64,000 nt of DNA, from assembly GCA_029204225.1 (NCBI GenBank), contig CM055095.1, positions 67,605,940 to 67,669,939 of the forward strand, given 5' to 3'. Below, piece after piece: positions 38,268 to 49,368 of the stretch (position 1 is the stretch's first letter; the number at the start of each line of letters is the position of its first letter). This stretch comes from Diphasiastrum complanatum (Eukaryota; Streptophyta; Lycopodiopsida; Lycopodiales; Lycopodiaceae). Position numbers and translations under genes: made by a program. The notes under the pieces are model-generated. The model made no database searches. It saw only the letters and a list, made by a program, of their open reading frames with translations, and was not told the DNA's origin.

Positions 38268-39260
38268 ATGAGCGAACAGACTTCAGAAGCAATGGCTTCA
38301 ATCAGCAGCATGCAGAGCAAGATCTGCACAATGCTTGATTCCTCGGGATCTAACTTTCTAGCCTGGAAAGTTAAGACATCACTCATACTCAAGGGTGAAG
38401 GTTTATTCTCCTGGGTGGATGGCACAGAAGAGATGCCTACAACATCAGGCAAGGAGCTACGCGAATGGAGGGAGAAAAATGACAAGGCAGTAGCCTTGCT
38501 ATCATCTTCCATCGAAGATAGTCTCACACTTGACCTAGCTACACTCTCCAAAGCTAAGAAGATGTGGGATGCATTGCTCACCAGATTTCAGACAAAATCA
38601 AGAAGTCAAATCATGATGCTGGAAGATCAACTGACAAATCTACAATGGGATAGAAAGGACCTTACCTCTTTCATAAGAAAGACGAAGGATCTGTTTCTAT
38701 CACTACACAACTCTGGAGCGGAGAACGTTGTGTCAGCTGAGAAGTAGCTCACGTACCTGTTGAGAGCCTTTCCCAGATCATTCCAGACAACGAGAACCCT
38801 GCTCGCGAAAGATCCTACCATGAACCTCGAAAAGGCGATTGTCGAGATTCGAGAGGAAGTCGAGGCCAGAGAACATCTTGATCACAAAGATGGTTCTGAC
38901 CAGGCCCTCCATGACAACAAAGAAAAATCCAAGAAACAATTTAAGCCTAAGAGGGAGTCAAATCAGAGGCAGGATCGTGACCAGAAAGCAGAGGGAACAA
39001 GCAAAAGCAATTGGAAGAGCAAAGGGAGGTCGAAGCAGCAAGGTGTAGACAAGAAGACTTGCGTGAGATGCAGAAGAGACGGGCATACAATTGATACATG
39101 TTGGCTCAATCCCAAGATTGAGTGTAACAGCAACAGTTCATCCTATGTCGAGGAGCCCGAGAGCTCGAAGATGGGTGAAGAAAGAACGAACAAAAATTGT
39201 TCGACCGCCTACATCTGTGAAGACGTGTGGCAGCATCAACATCTGACACACATGAGGTGA
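38268..39260 (+). pseudogene. Copia gag (UBN2 type) with zinc knuckle
   Basis: The frame begins MSEQTSEAMASISSM and has NFLAWKVKTSLILKGEGLFS, WREKNDKAVALLSSSIED and AKKMWDALLTRF, typical of copia capsid. A TAG at 38745-38747 (AEK*LTYLLRAF) splits it. The second part carries basic stretches and a CX2CX4HX4C knuckle, CVRCRRDGHTIDTC. Downstream the frame shifts before the protease. Confidence 0.88.
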
Positions 39261-39320
39261 TCCTAGACTCAAGAGCCACCTAGTCAATGTCTCCTGCCCA
39301 ATATGAGTTTCTGAATTTCG
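39251..39320 (+). pseudogene. Copia protease active-site remnant
   Basis: The frame reads VILDSRAT*SMSPAQYEF. The family pattern is DSGA[TS], so the catalytic-loop Gly has become Arg and a TAG follows. It is +2 relative to the gag frame. The protease is inactive. Confidence 0.8.
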
Positions 39321-39439
39321 TAGAATCATAGATATGTCTTGATTGCCATTATAGTAGAGTCCATCTTGTCTTGTTACTTGAATGTACTTCAAGCTTTTCA
39401 TTGGGCTTTTCTTGAGTTGGACATACATTGAATTAGCAT

Positions 39440-39900
39440 GCTGATTTTAAAGGCCAGTACCTCTAGTTTTCAAGTACATTTCATAAGAACCATTATCGAC
39501 TGAAATGATAGTCCTCTTGGATCTGTCTCTCAAGATCTAGATCCCAAAAAGGTAATGGACAGGTCCGAGATTTGTCATGTCAAAACTCACTTGATAATTG
39601 ACTCCTAGTCTCTTGTAGAGCTACAACAAAAATTTGATTAATACTTGAAAACTAGGCCATTGGGGCCTTGAAAATCTTGTAGACTTGACCCGTACATTCT
39701 GGATCATTGACCCCCTAAGGCCTCATCTCTTCTTGAATAAAGCCATTCAAGAAGGTAGTTTGAACATCCATTTGATGGACTTCAAGATCTATAACTACAA
39801 TGGCAATAAGTAGCCCTATAGAGGTAACTAATTTTGACTATTGGACTAAAGGTCTTAGTATTGTCAACTATCGAATCCTTTGAAAACCAATCTTGCCTTC
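39440..39900 (-). pseudogene. Copia reverse transcriptase fragment, antisense to the flanking gag
   Basis: Minus-strand frames show TFSPIVKISYL, DLEVHQMDVQTTFLNGF and ILRDRSKRTI, all characteristic of Ty1/copia RT. It has stops and shifts and lacks the YVDD site. Its inverted orientation means it came from another element or an inversion. Confidence 0.75.
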
Positions 39901-40059
39901 CATTTTGAGATAAACCTACCTACAATGGACATGGCAGGGTACTCTTGGGACTAAGCTAGATTTCTTTTGTATCCATTTTCTCGAGTTGGACATTATTGGT
40001 GTACCAGTATTATGCTGATATGTGGATAGTGGTTTCTCACATGTTTACGATTAACACTG

Positions 40060-40340
40060 AGACAGTTGCGGGTTTTCTTGCACCAGCTTTATGTGAAGAC
40101 ATGACATTTTCAAGGCATTCCTTGAGAGAGCAAGATTTGTCGGTTATGCACATTAGACGAAGTGGAGTCTTGGGAACATCTTTATTTCAAGTGTCATCTA
40201 TATTACGAGATCAAAGGGCGTAATCATTTCCTCTTCAATGATACCCCAGTCACCTTACGCTCTCTTATTTCATATGTGAACCCACGCTATGTTGCTTTAA
40301 ACGCCCATCTATTGTGCCAACCAAAGCACAAGGGTAATTT
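40060..40340 (+). pseudogene. LINE 3'-terminal coding fragment
   Basis: SWEHLYFKCHLYYEIKGR followed by TLRSLISYVNPRYVAL resembles the C-terminal tail of the LINE in PreP intron 5 (IRGSYYCL, SLITYEDPCCVAL). It is probably the same LINE family. Confidence 0.55.
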
Positions 40341-40463
40341 CTTTGGTTTACTGCAGGACAGAGTCTATGGCAGTAGATTACTTCACCAAGGAGCACCATC
40401 TCAGATTTAACAATCAACTAAATCTGAAGATTGAATTTTTCCACGATCCACATTAAGAAGGAG

Positions 40464-41213
40464 TGTTAAATTTTAATGATCAGGACCAAATCCATGGAGT
40501 AATGAGCATCCTGAAAGATTCAGCCAAAGTCCACTCCATCGACTTCGAAGTCAGCGAAGTGTCTGAAGTCCGACTTCATCGACTTCGACTTCTCCATGTA
40601 TATAATCAAATGTTAACCTCTGAAGTGTCCGACATCGAAGTCATCGACTTCCTCCTGTATACTCATCTGATATATACAACATCGACTTACCCAACATCGA
40701 AGTCATCGACTACTTCGACTTCGACTTCTCCCATATATATATTCAACTGACTTCACCCAACATCGAAGTCATCGACTTCATCGACTTCGACTTCTCCCAT
40801 ATATATATTCATCCGACTTCATCAACATTGAAGTCATCGACTTCGACTTCTCAAATGTATATACTCAACTTACTTCATCAAGGTACCCGACATTGAAGTG
40901 TTCGAAGTACCCGACTTACTTCATTCCATCAACTTCGACTTCTCATGTATATACCCATCAACCAAATTCATCATCATCTCAACACTAACTCCATCAACCG
41001 AACTCATCTCCATCAACTGAATCAGCCGACATGTCCGACTTCGTCAACTTAACCGAATTCGTCATCAACCAAAATTTATCGATTCTTTCCCATCAGGGAA
41101 AAACTGATCCAAATAAACTGTCAGAGTCTTTATGGAAGTTCACCTACTATTGTATAGACAGTTATTGCTCTAAGGCGGTTGTAATAAATACTAATTAGAT
41201 ATTTTTGCAAACA
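40464..41213 (+). repeat. Putative copia 3' LTR containing a palindromic minisatellite
   Basis: It starts TGTTAAATTTTAATG after a purine tract and is inferred to end near TTTTGCAAACA. With no second LTR visible, the right boundary is a guess. Confidence 0.5.
40536..40965. repeat. Minisatellite of GAAGTC-ATC-GACTTC units
   Basis: Degenerate ~70-80-bp units each contain ATCGAAGTCATCGACTTC and a CATATATATATTCA-like AT stretch. GAAGTC and GACTTC are reverse complements 3 nt apart, so each unit can form a hairpin. Confidence 0.85.
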
Positions 41214-42274
41214 ATTATTTTTAAGTAGGACAAACCAGCATGAGTACCTTCAATATCAAAAACCAAAACATCCGCAGACCTATCAACAAAAACAACCTCA
41301 TTCTCCTAGACATCGTCATCCAAGTTCACAACGTTATCTGTAGTCTTTGTCGGTACGTCTTCTTTATGCTGTGTGTCTGCTTGCTCAGAAGCACGCACAT
41401 GGGTGCTCACATATGAATATTGATCAGCTTCACCATCAGGATCGGAGTCTGGTTCAACAATTCAGCGCTTGATCTTTGATTTAGACTGAGTAGGCAGCTT
41501 TCTTTTGGCCATTACTTTCATCTTGGACCTGCACGGCTGGTTCAGATCCTACAGGTTAGCAACAACTTTGAGTACATCATCTGAATCCACACCGTTAGCT
41601 TCTAAACCTCTTACAACAATACCTCCAATGCCTACTACTTGGAAAACGTGTATATTCAGCCACATGACAAGCATTTTGTTCAGTGGCAATGCAAATTCAA
41701 GCCTTTTGCTCTTGCCTGATACAAAGTGATTTATATCTCACTTGATCCATTTGATTGTCCATTCTGCCAAGTTTAAAACAACTCAGTTGTAATCTTTAAC
41801 AACTGCTTGAACCAAGGCTCCGCTCAGGAACTTGGGATGGACCCTCCAAGTGAGAACCTTTGCTACCCAGGTCAAGAACTCCATTAAATTAGGATCTTGA
41901 CATTTTTCCAGCGCAAAACCTGATTCGAGGGTTGGCTTCTCACCTCCGAAATGGTCTTTCAAAGCTTCTGCCTCTCTAGCATCATCCAACCACTTCTTCA
42001 CGGATTCACCACAAGCATGAAGCGTTAGTGATTCAGAGACCCATGCTGTAGAGAGCATTCTGGTTCTGCCATCAGGAATCTGCATCAGCCAATTAGTCCG
42101 TTCACAATCCTTGGCAAGGGGTTCCAGCACCTAGGGAATAATAGCAGGCCACGACTGCACAACAAGGGCTAGAAGTCCTGTTGCTTTCAGTTTCTTCCAT
42201 CCCTTGCCAGATACATAATTGAAAATTTTTCTTAGATCGCGCTTAGCTATGGAGTTCACCTTCCCTTTGCTCAT
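41195..42274 (-). pseudogene. Unrecognised 359-codon frame with six in-frame stops
   Basis: One minus-strand frame runs from ATG at 42274 (MSKGKVNSIAKRDLRKIF) to TAA at 41195-41197 without any frameshift. Six in-frame stops interrupt it: TAG at 42131-42133, TGA at 41783-41785, TGA at 41738-41740, TAG at 41549-41551, TGA at 41462-41464 and TAG at 41306-41308. The protein looks globular with a basic then acidic C-terminal third (AKRKLPTQSKSKIKR, EPDSDPDGEAD). I do not recognise the family. It could be a retrogene or a transposon-encoded protein. Its end overlaps the putative copia LTR by ~18 bp. Confidence 0.65.
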
Positions 42275-42339
42275 GCACAAAAGAATGTCGCAACAATGGT
42301 AAAGAGACAACTCTATGGCATATTGTCATGATATTCACC

Positions 42340-42837
42340 ACTCGTCATCGATGGTATGATTGACGATGACTGAAGTATTAATCTTAAAGATTCAAAAATA
42401 GCTCATGTACCAAATTGTTCTTGCTCGAAAGAAGCATGGGACATTCTTTCTAGTCTATATGAAACAACAGATGTGTCTCTTCATGAGACAAAAGTTCTTG
42501 TCGCTCAAGATGAGTGAAGGAACCTTAGTCACTGATCATCTAAATGAATTTAACAGTTGCTCAATCAGCTAGCTGTAATATATTCGCCAGTATCGGATGA
42601 AGATGCTAACATGTCTCTTATATCCAGTCTTCCTCCCTCTTATGACAACTTAGTATTGCTCTTAAGCAATGCTTCTGACCTGTCTCTACAAAAGTTGACA
42701 GCAAATTTATTGCTGGAAGAAGTAAGAAGGAAAAGCCTATCCACATCAAATACAAAGGCAATTGCTCTCTATTCGAATAAGCAACAATTCCAGAAAAAGA
42801 GATCTTTAAAGGACATGAAGGCTAAAGCTTAGCAGAC
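42340..42837 (+). pseudogene. Copia gag (UBN2 type) fragment
   Basis: Frames contain CSKEAWDILSSLYETT and SLISSLPPSYDNLVLLL followed by LLLEEVRRKS, the C-terminal part of copia capsid. Stops and a shift near 42500 break it. There is no zinc knuckle. Confidence 0.8.
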
Positions 42838-44344
42838 TGATTCAGACCAACAATCACAAGTAGGTGGCTTCTCTGATTTTGGTGTATTTCCAGCCTATTG
42901 GTCCTGATTATGGACTTTTTTCATAGAAATTGATGGAAGTCAATGAATTTTTGACGATTTTTTGAGATTTTTCAACTAGTATTCAATGTTTTTGCTTGAA
43001 ATTTATCAAGGCTAGTAGTTCATAAACGATTTTCAGATTTGTACTTGCTGTTTTCCAGTCATTATGATTGATTCTAATGATTGCATGTTAGTGGAAGAGT
43101 CAGAAGCGGGCCTAGATAGTGATTTTTATAGTGCTTTCATGTAGTTGAATTACAGTAGATTTGACGTGATTGCACTTGCATCTGGGTTTGATCCACAGAA
43201 ATTGCCAAAAAGTTGAAAATTAGTATAAAAAAAAAACATGACTTTTTGGAGGTTTTTTTAATGTTTTTGGAGATATTCATAAAATCCATGGCTAATACAT
43301 TGCATTCATTTTTTTAAAGGTGTAATGATGCTTTCCTAAGGCTGTCATAAAGTTTGGTAGGGATTGGACACCATTAAGGGTCTCAAAAGGTTAAAAAATA
43401 GTATTTTTGTGGTTTTTTGAGCATAAATAACTCTTAATTGGTGGTCTGAAACCGTGGGATCTTTTTACAAGCTGAAAGATATAATGGATATCCTCTGATT
43501 TGATCCATCATGCACCCAATTTGGAGTTGGGGGGCTTAGGCACCAGTATCTTGAAGTTTTGTTTGTTGAAGGACTCCATAAATGCAAATTTTGCATGATC
43601 TGAGCGTATGATTGCTTGCTGGATCTGATGGAAGCCTTTATGCCTCTTTACTAAACCTTATAAGAGTGCTTGTAACCTCTGCTTGGATTCATGTGGGGCT
43701 GAAGTGGATAATTTGATTGTATCACCTTGAGAAAGTGCGCCCTCCTACTGCAATTTAAGTCATTTTACTGCTCGCATGTGTGAAGCCTACAAGGCATGGT
43801 GACATGGCAAGTGTCTCACTAACCCCCTCTCCCTCTGTACTATGCTTTATAGTGACCAATCTGGTGTCATGTAGCAAAAGTTATGGCCGTTTGAAGTATG
43901 TTAGTTTTTTGAACAAAACTTGCAAAATTTCCGTAATGTTCTAATTGCATGTCAGTGGATAAAGCAGTAGTGTGCATGTCCAGTGTGAAAATCATTGTTT
44001 GAACATGTATGCATGTTTGGATACATGGTACTTGGTGGTATAGTAGGTTGATCGGAATAAAAAATGATTTTTTGGAAAATCAATGCATGTCAATTCAAAT
44101 GCATGCTGGATGTTTGAAATAAGTTTAGAATGGGATGGCACTCGTGAAAGTGAACGATCGATTCTTTTTATCGATTTTCACAATCTAGGTCCATGACAAA
44201 TGGAATTCGAAACCTCCTAGTTTCATAAATTTTTGAATGATCTGTAAAAATTCGACATTGTTCTAAATTAGTTTGATATTGTACTGATGTGACAACGATT
44301 TTAATGAGCGCCGCACAGAATCCTCACACGAGTGAGAAAAATCT
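42838..44344. other. Unannotated interval
   Basis: I see no gene or known repeat. It is AT-rich with short homopolymers. Confidence 0.5.
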
Positions 44345-45948
44345 CCGCATGTGCCAAATTGCTGGCTCCTCGAGGTATGGGCAAAAAGGGCACCTGCCTT
44401 AGGAATAGACATGCCCTTAATAGATCACTTGGCTTCTCAAGGGCATAAACCCAAGAATTACCAGCTCAATCTAATAATAAAGTAACTAGAACGTGACCTT
44501 ATCAGACAACTTTCAACCTGCAAAAGTCACTAAAAAGGGGTACATTTTTCTTCCAACATACGTTCATGTAAGTGAATTGAATATTTTGAAGAAATATTTG
44601 GCAAAAATATTCTATCATATTCCATTCGACAATATATGATATCATTGATTGTTGTAACTAGCAGATAATATTCAAGGAAACTTGCAAAATTTGCAAATAT
44701 TCACTTGCATATATTTTTTGCGAACGTATATTGTCTCACTATTTTTGTTATGGTGGGCAAGCAAGGTAGTGCTCGGGAAAACCCTTTTGAGTTATCCTCA
44801 AAAAACCTACATTCTATAAAATTACTTAGTTTTTTGAGAACTTTTACTCATAAAATCGTCAAATATCTTATGATACCAGTTTTTGAGAAAACTTGCCGAT
44901 TCCATTCCTATACTTTGTTGGTTTTCTCGAGCATTGACGCAAGGTAGTGATGATTGTGATCATCAATATGATATTGATGACAATGAGCATAGTGGTGCCT
45001 TCATGGAGAATGAGGGAAGATACAATGGTGGGCAAGAGCAAAGATGGTAGTGATGGGTGAGCAAAGAGAAATCGTGGCAACCATGGTGAGTAGGAGCAAG
45101 GATGGTGAGTAGCTAAGGTGGACCAATGACTAGCTACAATCCAAGATGTGCATTTTTGTAGAGCTAGAAATTGGCTGCCTCGTTGATGTTGTTTCCTGCA
45201 AGCGGAAATCGTATTAGCTGCAAGAAATTTTGTATTAATATGTAATGAGTTAAAACGGTTATCTATAATCACATATATGGAAATGTAGATGGCAACACAC
45301 ACTTATTGGGTTAGTGATCATTGCAGAAACTTCGCGTTTGAGAATCTCCAAAACCGTGTCAATTTGAATCGGGCCATCTGTTAGCTTTGTACCGTCATCT
45401 GACAAGTGGCACAATTTTTTTCCCAAATCCATTGTGATTGCGTTCAGTTCGGCATGACTCATGTCTTTCCAATAATCAATTGGAATCTTGTAGCCGAAGT
45501 AAAGATTTCTCGTTGTGTAGTAGTTGTTATTTAACATAGCATCGAAATGTTGTATTGTTGGTCGATTTGTTGTGATTGTTGCAGGGATGTTTATGGAGAA
45601 TATGTTATATAGATGTTTTAAAAACCCTGAAATAAGAATGGCATTTCAAAAGATGTATTTAACATTCATAGTTTTTGTAGTAGGTGATTAAAAAATGGAC
45701 ATTTAGAAAAATAGAATGTTATAAAATTATAAAAGAATAAGAATAGAATATACCTTCAATTGGATCTCCATGATATTGATTGATGTATTGACCTCTTTCG
45801 TGCTTCTTTTGTTCAATGAATCTGCTTAGAACTAAATTTGTTTGGAAGCCTTCCTTGTATGTGTTTGGATCAATACCACAGGAGTTCAATAAGAACATCT
45901 GTTTTGTTGTTGGGAATATCTTTTTTGTGGATGATGGTATTTCAGGTC
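44345..45948. repeat. Duplicated block, copy A
   Basis: It shares with 46948-49095, in the same orientation, the segments 44345-44462, 44580-45182 and 45183-45948. Copy A lacks the ~710 bp equivalent to 47661-48370 (which holds the GIY-YIG domain) and ~100 bp equivalent to 48411-48509. It keeps ~120 bp (44463-44580) that copy B has lost. Confidence 0.85.
45301..45948 (-). pseudogene. GIY-YIG nuclease gene, copy A (N-terminal exons only)
   Basis: Exon 2 (45948-45754, 5' end cut by the copia fragment) and exon 3 (45626-45301) are separated by a GT-AG intron in phase 1. Both exons are fully open here: exon 2 reads MFLLNSCGIDPNTYKEGF, exon 3 reads KIPIDYWKDMSHAELNAI and DTVLEILKREV. I do not recognise this N-terminal domain. 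The C-terminal GIY-YIG exon has been deleted downstream (junction near 45182). Confidence 0.6.
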
Positions 45949-46947
45949 AAACCAGAGGCAGATGCAACCAGCATCACCAAATGGAGACAGAGAGATGACA
46001 AGGCATTTGCCTTGATCACTCTCAATATCAAAGACTCTCAGATCAGCCACATACGTGTTGCTCAGACCTCTAAGGATTCATGGGACATCCTAGCAACACT
46101 CTACGACATCAGAGATGTCACTTCCAAACTACATCTGAGGAAAAAATTCTTCACTCTCAAAATGTCTGATGCAGATAGTGTTTCTAGCCATCTCAACACT
46201 TTCAAGAACCTTATGGAGCATATGACTGCAACAGGATCAGTCATTGAAGATTCAGATGCAGTAATGACTCTATTATCGAATCTCCCTAATGCCTACGAAA
46301 CTTGGGTCATGGGTATTTTGACCTAGGAGCATCTCACTCTTTCAAGAGTAATTTTGATGCTTCTACAAGAGGAGATCAGAAGAACTGCATCATCCTCAAG
46401 CTCAGAATCGGATCCTTAGGCTCTATATTCAAAAAATCAAAAGTTTAGATCGAAGTGATCTACACAGTCAGATTATCCTGACAAACATGCAACGACTTGT
46501 ATCTAATACACCATGAACATCAGAGTTTCATCATTCCAGCTAAGATAGAATCTATTCTGTAAGTACTTTAAGAGGACTGGTCACCTTATCAAGGATTGCA
46601 GAACGTTGCAATACAACAACGAAAAGAAGCAACAGTTTCAACAACAAGCAAATGCTGCTTCTACACAAGAGGAAGATGAAGTTGCCTTCTTGACCAAAGT
46701 AGAAGAACAACAGGATATCGACTCATGGTATTTGGACTCAGGTGCACAACACATGACTCACCATCGACACTGGTTCCATGACTACAAGTCATACATCTAT
46801 TCTATAGTTGTGCAACTAGGAGACAACTCGGTCCATACTATCGAGGGAGTAGGAACAATCAAAGTCGAATTCCAGAAAGGTGATGTAATATTTTCGTCCA
46901 ATGTTCTTCACATTCCAAATCTTACCAAAAACTTGCTCTCAAGATCT
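45946..46947 (+). pseudogene. Copia gag-protease fragment with nonsense codons but no frameshift
   Basis: A single frame covers capsid (ITKWRQRDDKAFALI, SKDSWDILATLYD, LSNLPNAYETWVMGIL), a zinc knuckle missing one cysteine (CKYFKRTGHLIKDC) and the protease site (SWYLDSGAQHMTHH) with the following gag-pre-integrase start. Five stops interrupt it: TAG 46324, TAG 46417, TGA 46456, TAA 46504 and TAG 46546. It is abruptly bounded at both ends by the duplicated block, so it was inserted into, or captured with, that duplication. Confidence 0.85.
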
Positions 46948-49095
46948 CCGCATGTGCCAAATTGTTGGCTCCTCGAGGTATGGGCAAAAAGGGCACATGC
47001 CTTAGGAATAGACATGCCCTTAACAGATCACTTGGCTTCTCAAGGGCATGAACCCAATAATTACCAGAAGAAATATTTGGCAAGAATATTCTATCATATT
47101 TCAATTGACAATATATGATATCATTGATTGTCGTAACTAGCAGATAATATTAAAAAAAACTCGCAAAATTTGCAAATATTCACTTGCATATATTTTTTGC
47201 GAAAGTATATTGTCTCACTATTATTGTTATGGTGGGCAAGCAAGGTAGTGCTCGGGAAAATCCTTTTGAGTTATCCTCAGAAAACCTACATTCTATAAAA
47301 TTACTTAGTTTTTTGAGAACTTTTACTCATAAAATCGTCAAATATCTTATGATACCAGTTTTTGAGAAAACTTGCCGATTCCATTCCTATACTTTGTTGG
47401 TTTTCTCGAGCATTGACGCAAGGTAGTGATGATTGTGATCATCAATATGATATTGATGACAATGAGCATAGTGGTGCCCTCATGGAGAATGAGGGAAGAT
47501 ACAATGGTGGGCAAGAGCAAAGGTGGTAGTGATGGGTGAGCAAAGAGAAATCGTGGCAACCATGGTGAGTAGGAGCAAGGTTGGTGAGTAGCTAAGGTGG
47601 AGCAATGACTAGCTACAATCCAAGATGTGCATTTTTGCAGAGCTAGAAATTGGCTGCCTCTTCGAGCCAATTCATGTGTGTGAGGTCATGGCACACACAA
47701 AGGAACTAGCTACGCAATTCTAGCCTTGCATTGAGTTGAAGAAACGTTCTATTGACACATTGTAAAAGTTACAATTGGCTACACAATTCTAACCTTGCAT
47801 TGAGTTGCAGAAAACGAGGCTATTGAATTATTTGTAAGAGTCACAACAAAAATCAAGAACGTTGAAAGCTTAAAAAAATTGTATCTAAAATTGTTAGAAT
47901 TACAATACGCAAAAAACCAAGTTGTTGTAACATATAGCATAAGAACAAAGAAAAATTTGAAATTAACAAGCCAAAAGCTTAATTGGCAGGCATACACGAA
48001 AGGCATGTGAGAAATGTATTATGAATAGAATTATAGGAGCTTGTGTCTCTTTAAATACAGTATGCCTTTGAATTTATAGGATTACATCTTAGTTTGTTGT
48101 ATCCAGACTCGCTTGTTGATTTGTAATGTCGAACATAAAACCTTTCGATTCTGTTAGCTATTTTTCTATCTTCAACAACATCTAAAACTTGAACATGAAA
48201 CTACTCATAAAAAGATCGGTCCATAGAATAGTGTTTTCTCATTTTTTTTGGGTGGTAGCTTTGCATGCTGTTGAAATCGGCGTCGTAGATTGCATGTTTG
48301 GCCGATGTAGACACCATGGGTTTCTTTGCATTCTATTCTGTAGATTGAATATTTGATCTTGGACATTTTTTTGTTGATGTTGTTTCCTGCAAGCAGAAAT
48401 CGTATTAGTTTAATGGAAAGCTTATAAATAAAGAAGAAGATCATTGTATGGTTCAAATTCACCTGCGTACTAGATGCATATGGCAATGCCGATGGAGAAG
48501 TTTCTTCCTGCAAGAAATTTTGTATTAATATGTAATGAGTTAAAACAGTTACCTATAATCACATATATGGAAATGTAGATGACAGCACACACTTATTGGG
48601 TTAGTGATCATTGCAGAAACTTCGCCTTTGAGAATCTCCAAAACCGTGTCAATTTTAATTGGGCCATCTGTTAGCTTTGTACCGTCATCTGACAAGTGGC
48701 CCAATTTTTTCCCAAATCCATTGTGATTGCGTTCAGTTCGGCATGACTCATGTCTTTCCAATCATCAATTGGAATCTTGTAGCCGAAGTAAAGATTTTTC
48801 GTTGTGTAGTAGTTTTTAATTTAACATAGCATCGAAATGTTGTATTGCTAGTTGATTTGTTGTGATTGTTGCAGGGATGTTTATGGAGAATATGTTATAT
48901 AGATGTTTTAATAGAATATACCTTCAATTGGATCTCCATGATATTGATTGATGTATTGACCTCTTTTGTGCTTCTTTTGTTCAATGAATCTGCTTAGAGC
49001 TAAATTGGTTTGGAAGCCTTCCTTGTATGTGTTTGGATCAATACCACAGGAGTTCAATAAGAACATCTGTTTTGTTGTTGGGATATTTTTTCCGT
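46948..49095. repeat. Duplicated block, copy B
   Basis: This is the counterpart of 44345-45948. It retains the GIY-YIG exon region (47661-48370). It has lost the exon 3 splice acceptor, because the intron between 48910 and 48911 is collapsed relative to copy A. Confidence 0.85.
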
Positions 49096-49274
49096 GGATT
49101 ATGGTATTTTAGGAGAAGTTTTCGAAGAGGACACCTCGGCTTTTAATTTTCGGAATAACTGAAACAATGAATTTGATATTGTAGTTATTCTGAGAAAGGA
49201 CATTTATGAGTCCAAAGTGGAAATGAAATTTGTATAATTACCTCTTTTGGATCATACTCAATTTCGGATGCCAT
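48051..49274 (-). pseudogene. GIY-YIG nuclease gene, copy B (N-terminal domain plus GIY-YIG), broken
   Basis: Exon 1 (49274-49242) encodes MASEIEYDPKE, with a GTAATT donor. Exon 2 is 49158-48922, exon 3 about 48910-48591, and the last exon 48507-48051. The C-terminal part has SIYRIECKETHGVYIGQTC, i.e. the two tyrosine strands 10 residues apart. LRRRFQQH follows with the expected Arg, and after a frameshift NRIERFYVRHY supplies the catalytic Glu, then GYN. This is a full GIY-YIG fold, a metal-dependent DNA endonuclease. Damage: a TAA and a 1-nt loss in exon 2, a 1-nt loss in exon 3, a frameshift in the 8-T run at 48242-48249, and a TAG in the last exon. The N-terminal domain is unknown. It is not a Penelope element: no RT is present. 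Confidence 0.72.
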
Positions 49275-49368
49275 TTCTTTTTCTGATAATTTGCAAATAT
49301 TAGAAAGACATGTTTAAAAATAAAAATATAAAATCATATATGAAGACAAAATAAGTGGGTAGAAATGA

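Larger units (their letters stand above)
38227..41213 (+). mobile_element. Ty1/copia retrotransposon remnant, rearranged
   Basis: A plus-strand UBN2-type gag (38268 onward), a zinc knuckle and a protease motif are followed not by integrase and RT but by unrelated fragments. These are a minus-strand copia RT piece (39440-39900) and a LINE tail (40060-40340). A purine tract AAGAAGGAG at 40455-40463 precedes a TGTTAAATT LTR start at 40464. The LTR probably ends at AAACA around 41213. No 5' LTR is visible. This is a composite, inactive locus. Confidence 0.7.

Noticed and set aside
41195-42274. RNA editing (U-to-C, as in fern and hornwort organelles) rescuing the stop codons
   Set aside because: The locus is among nuclear transposons and the protein is not organelle-encoded. 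Methylation-driven decay explains the same pattern more simply.
44705-44947. 80-codon frame repeated at 47184-47426
   Set aside because: It is preserved only because the block was recently duplicated; no domain is recognised and it is antisense to the GIY-YIG gene's 3' flank.
48051-49274. Penelope-like retroelement endonuclease
   Set aside because: Penelope elements place GIY-YIG after a reverse transcriptase. The upstream exons here have no RT motifs, and the spacing lacks the Cys-rich insert between the two Tyr strands.
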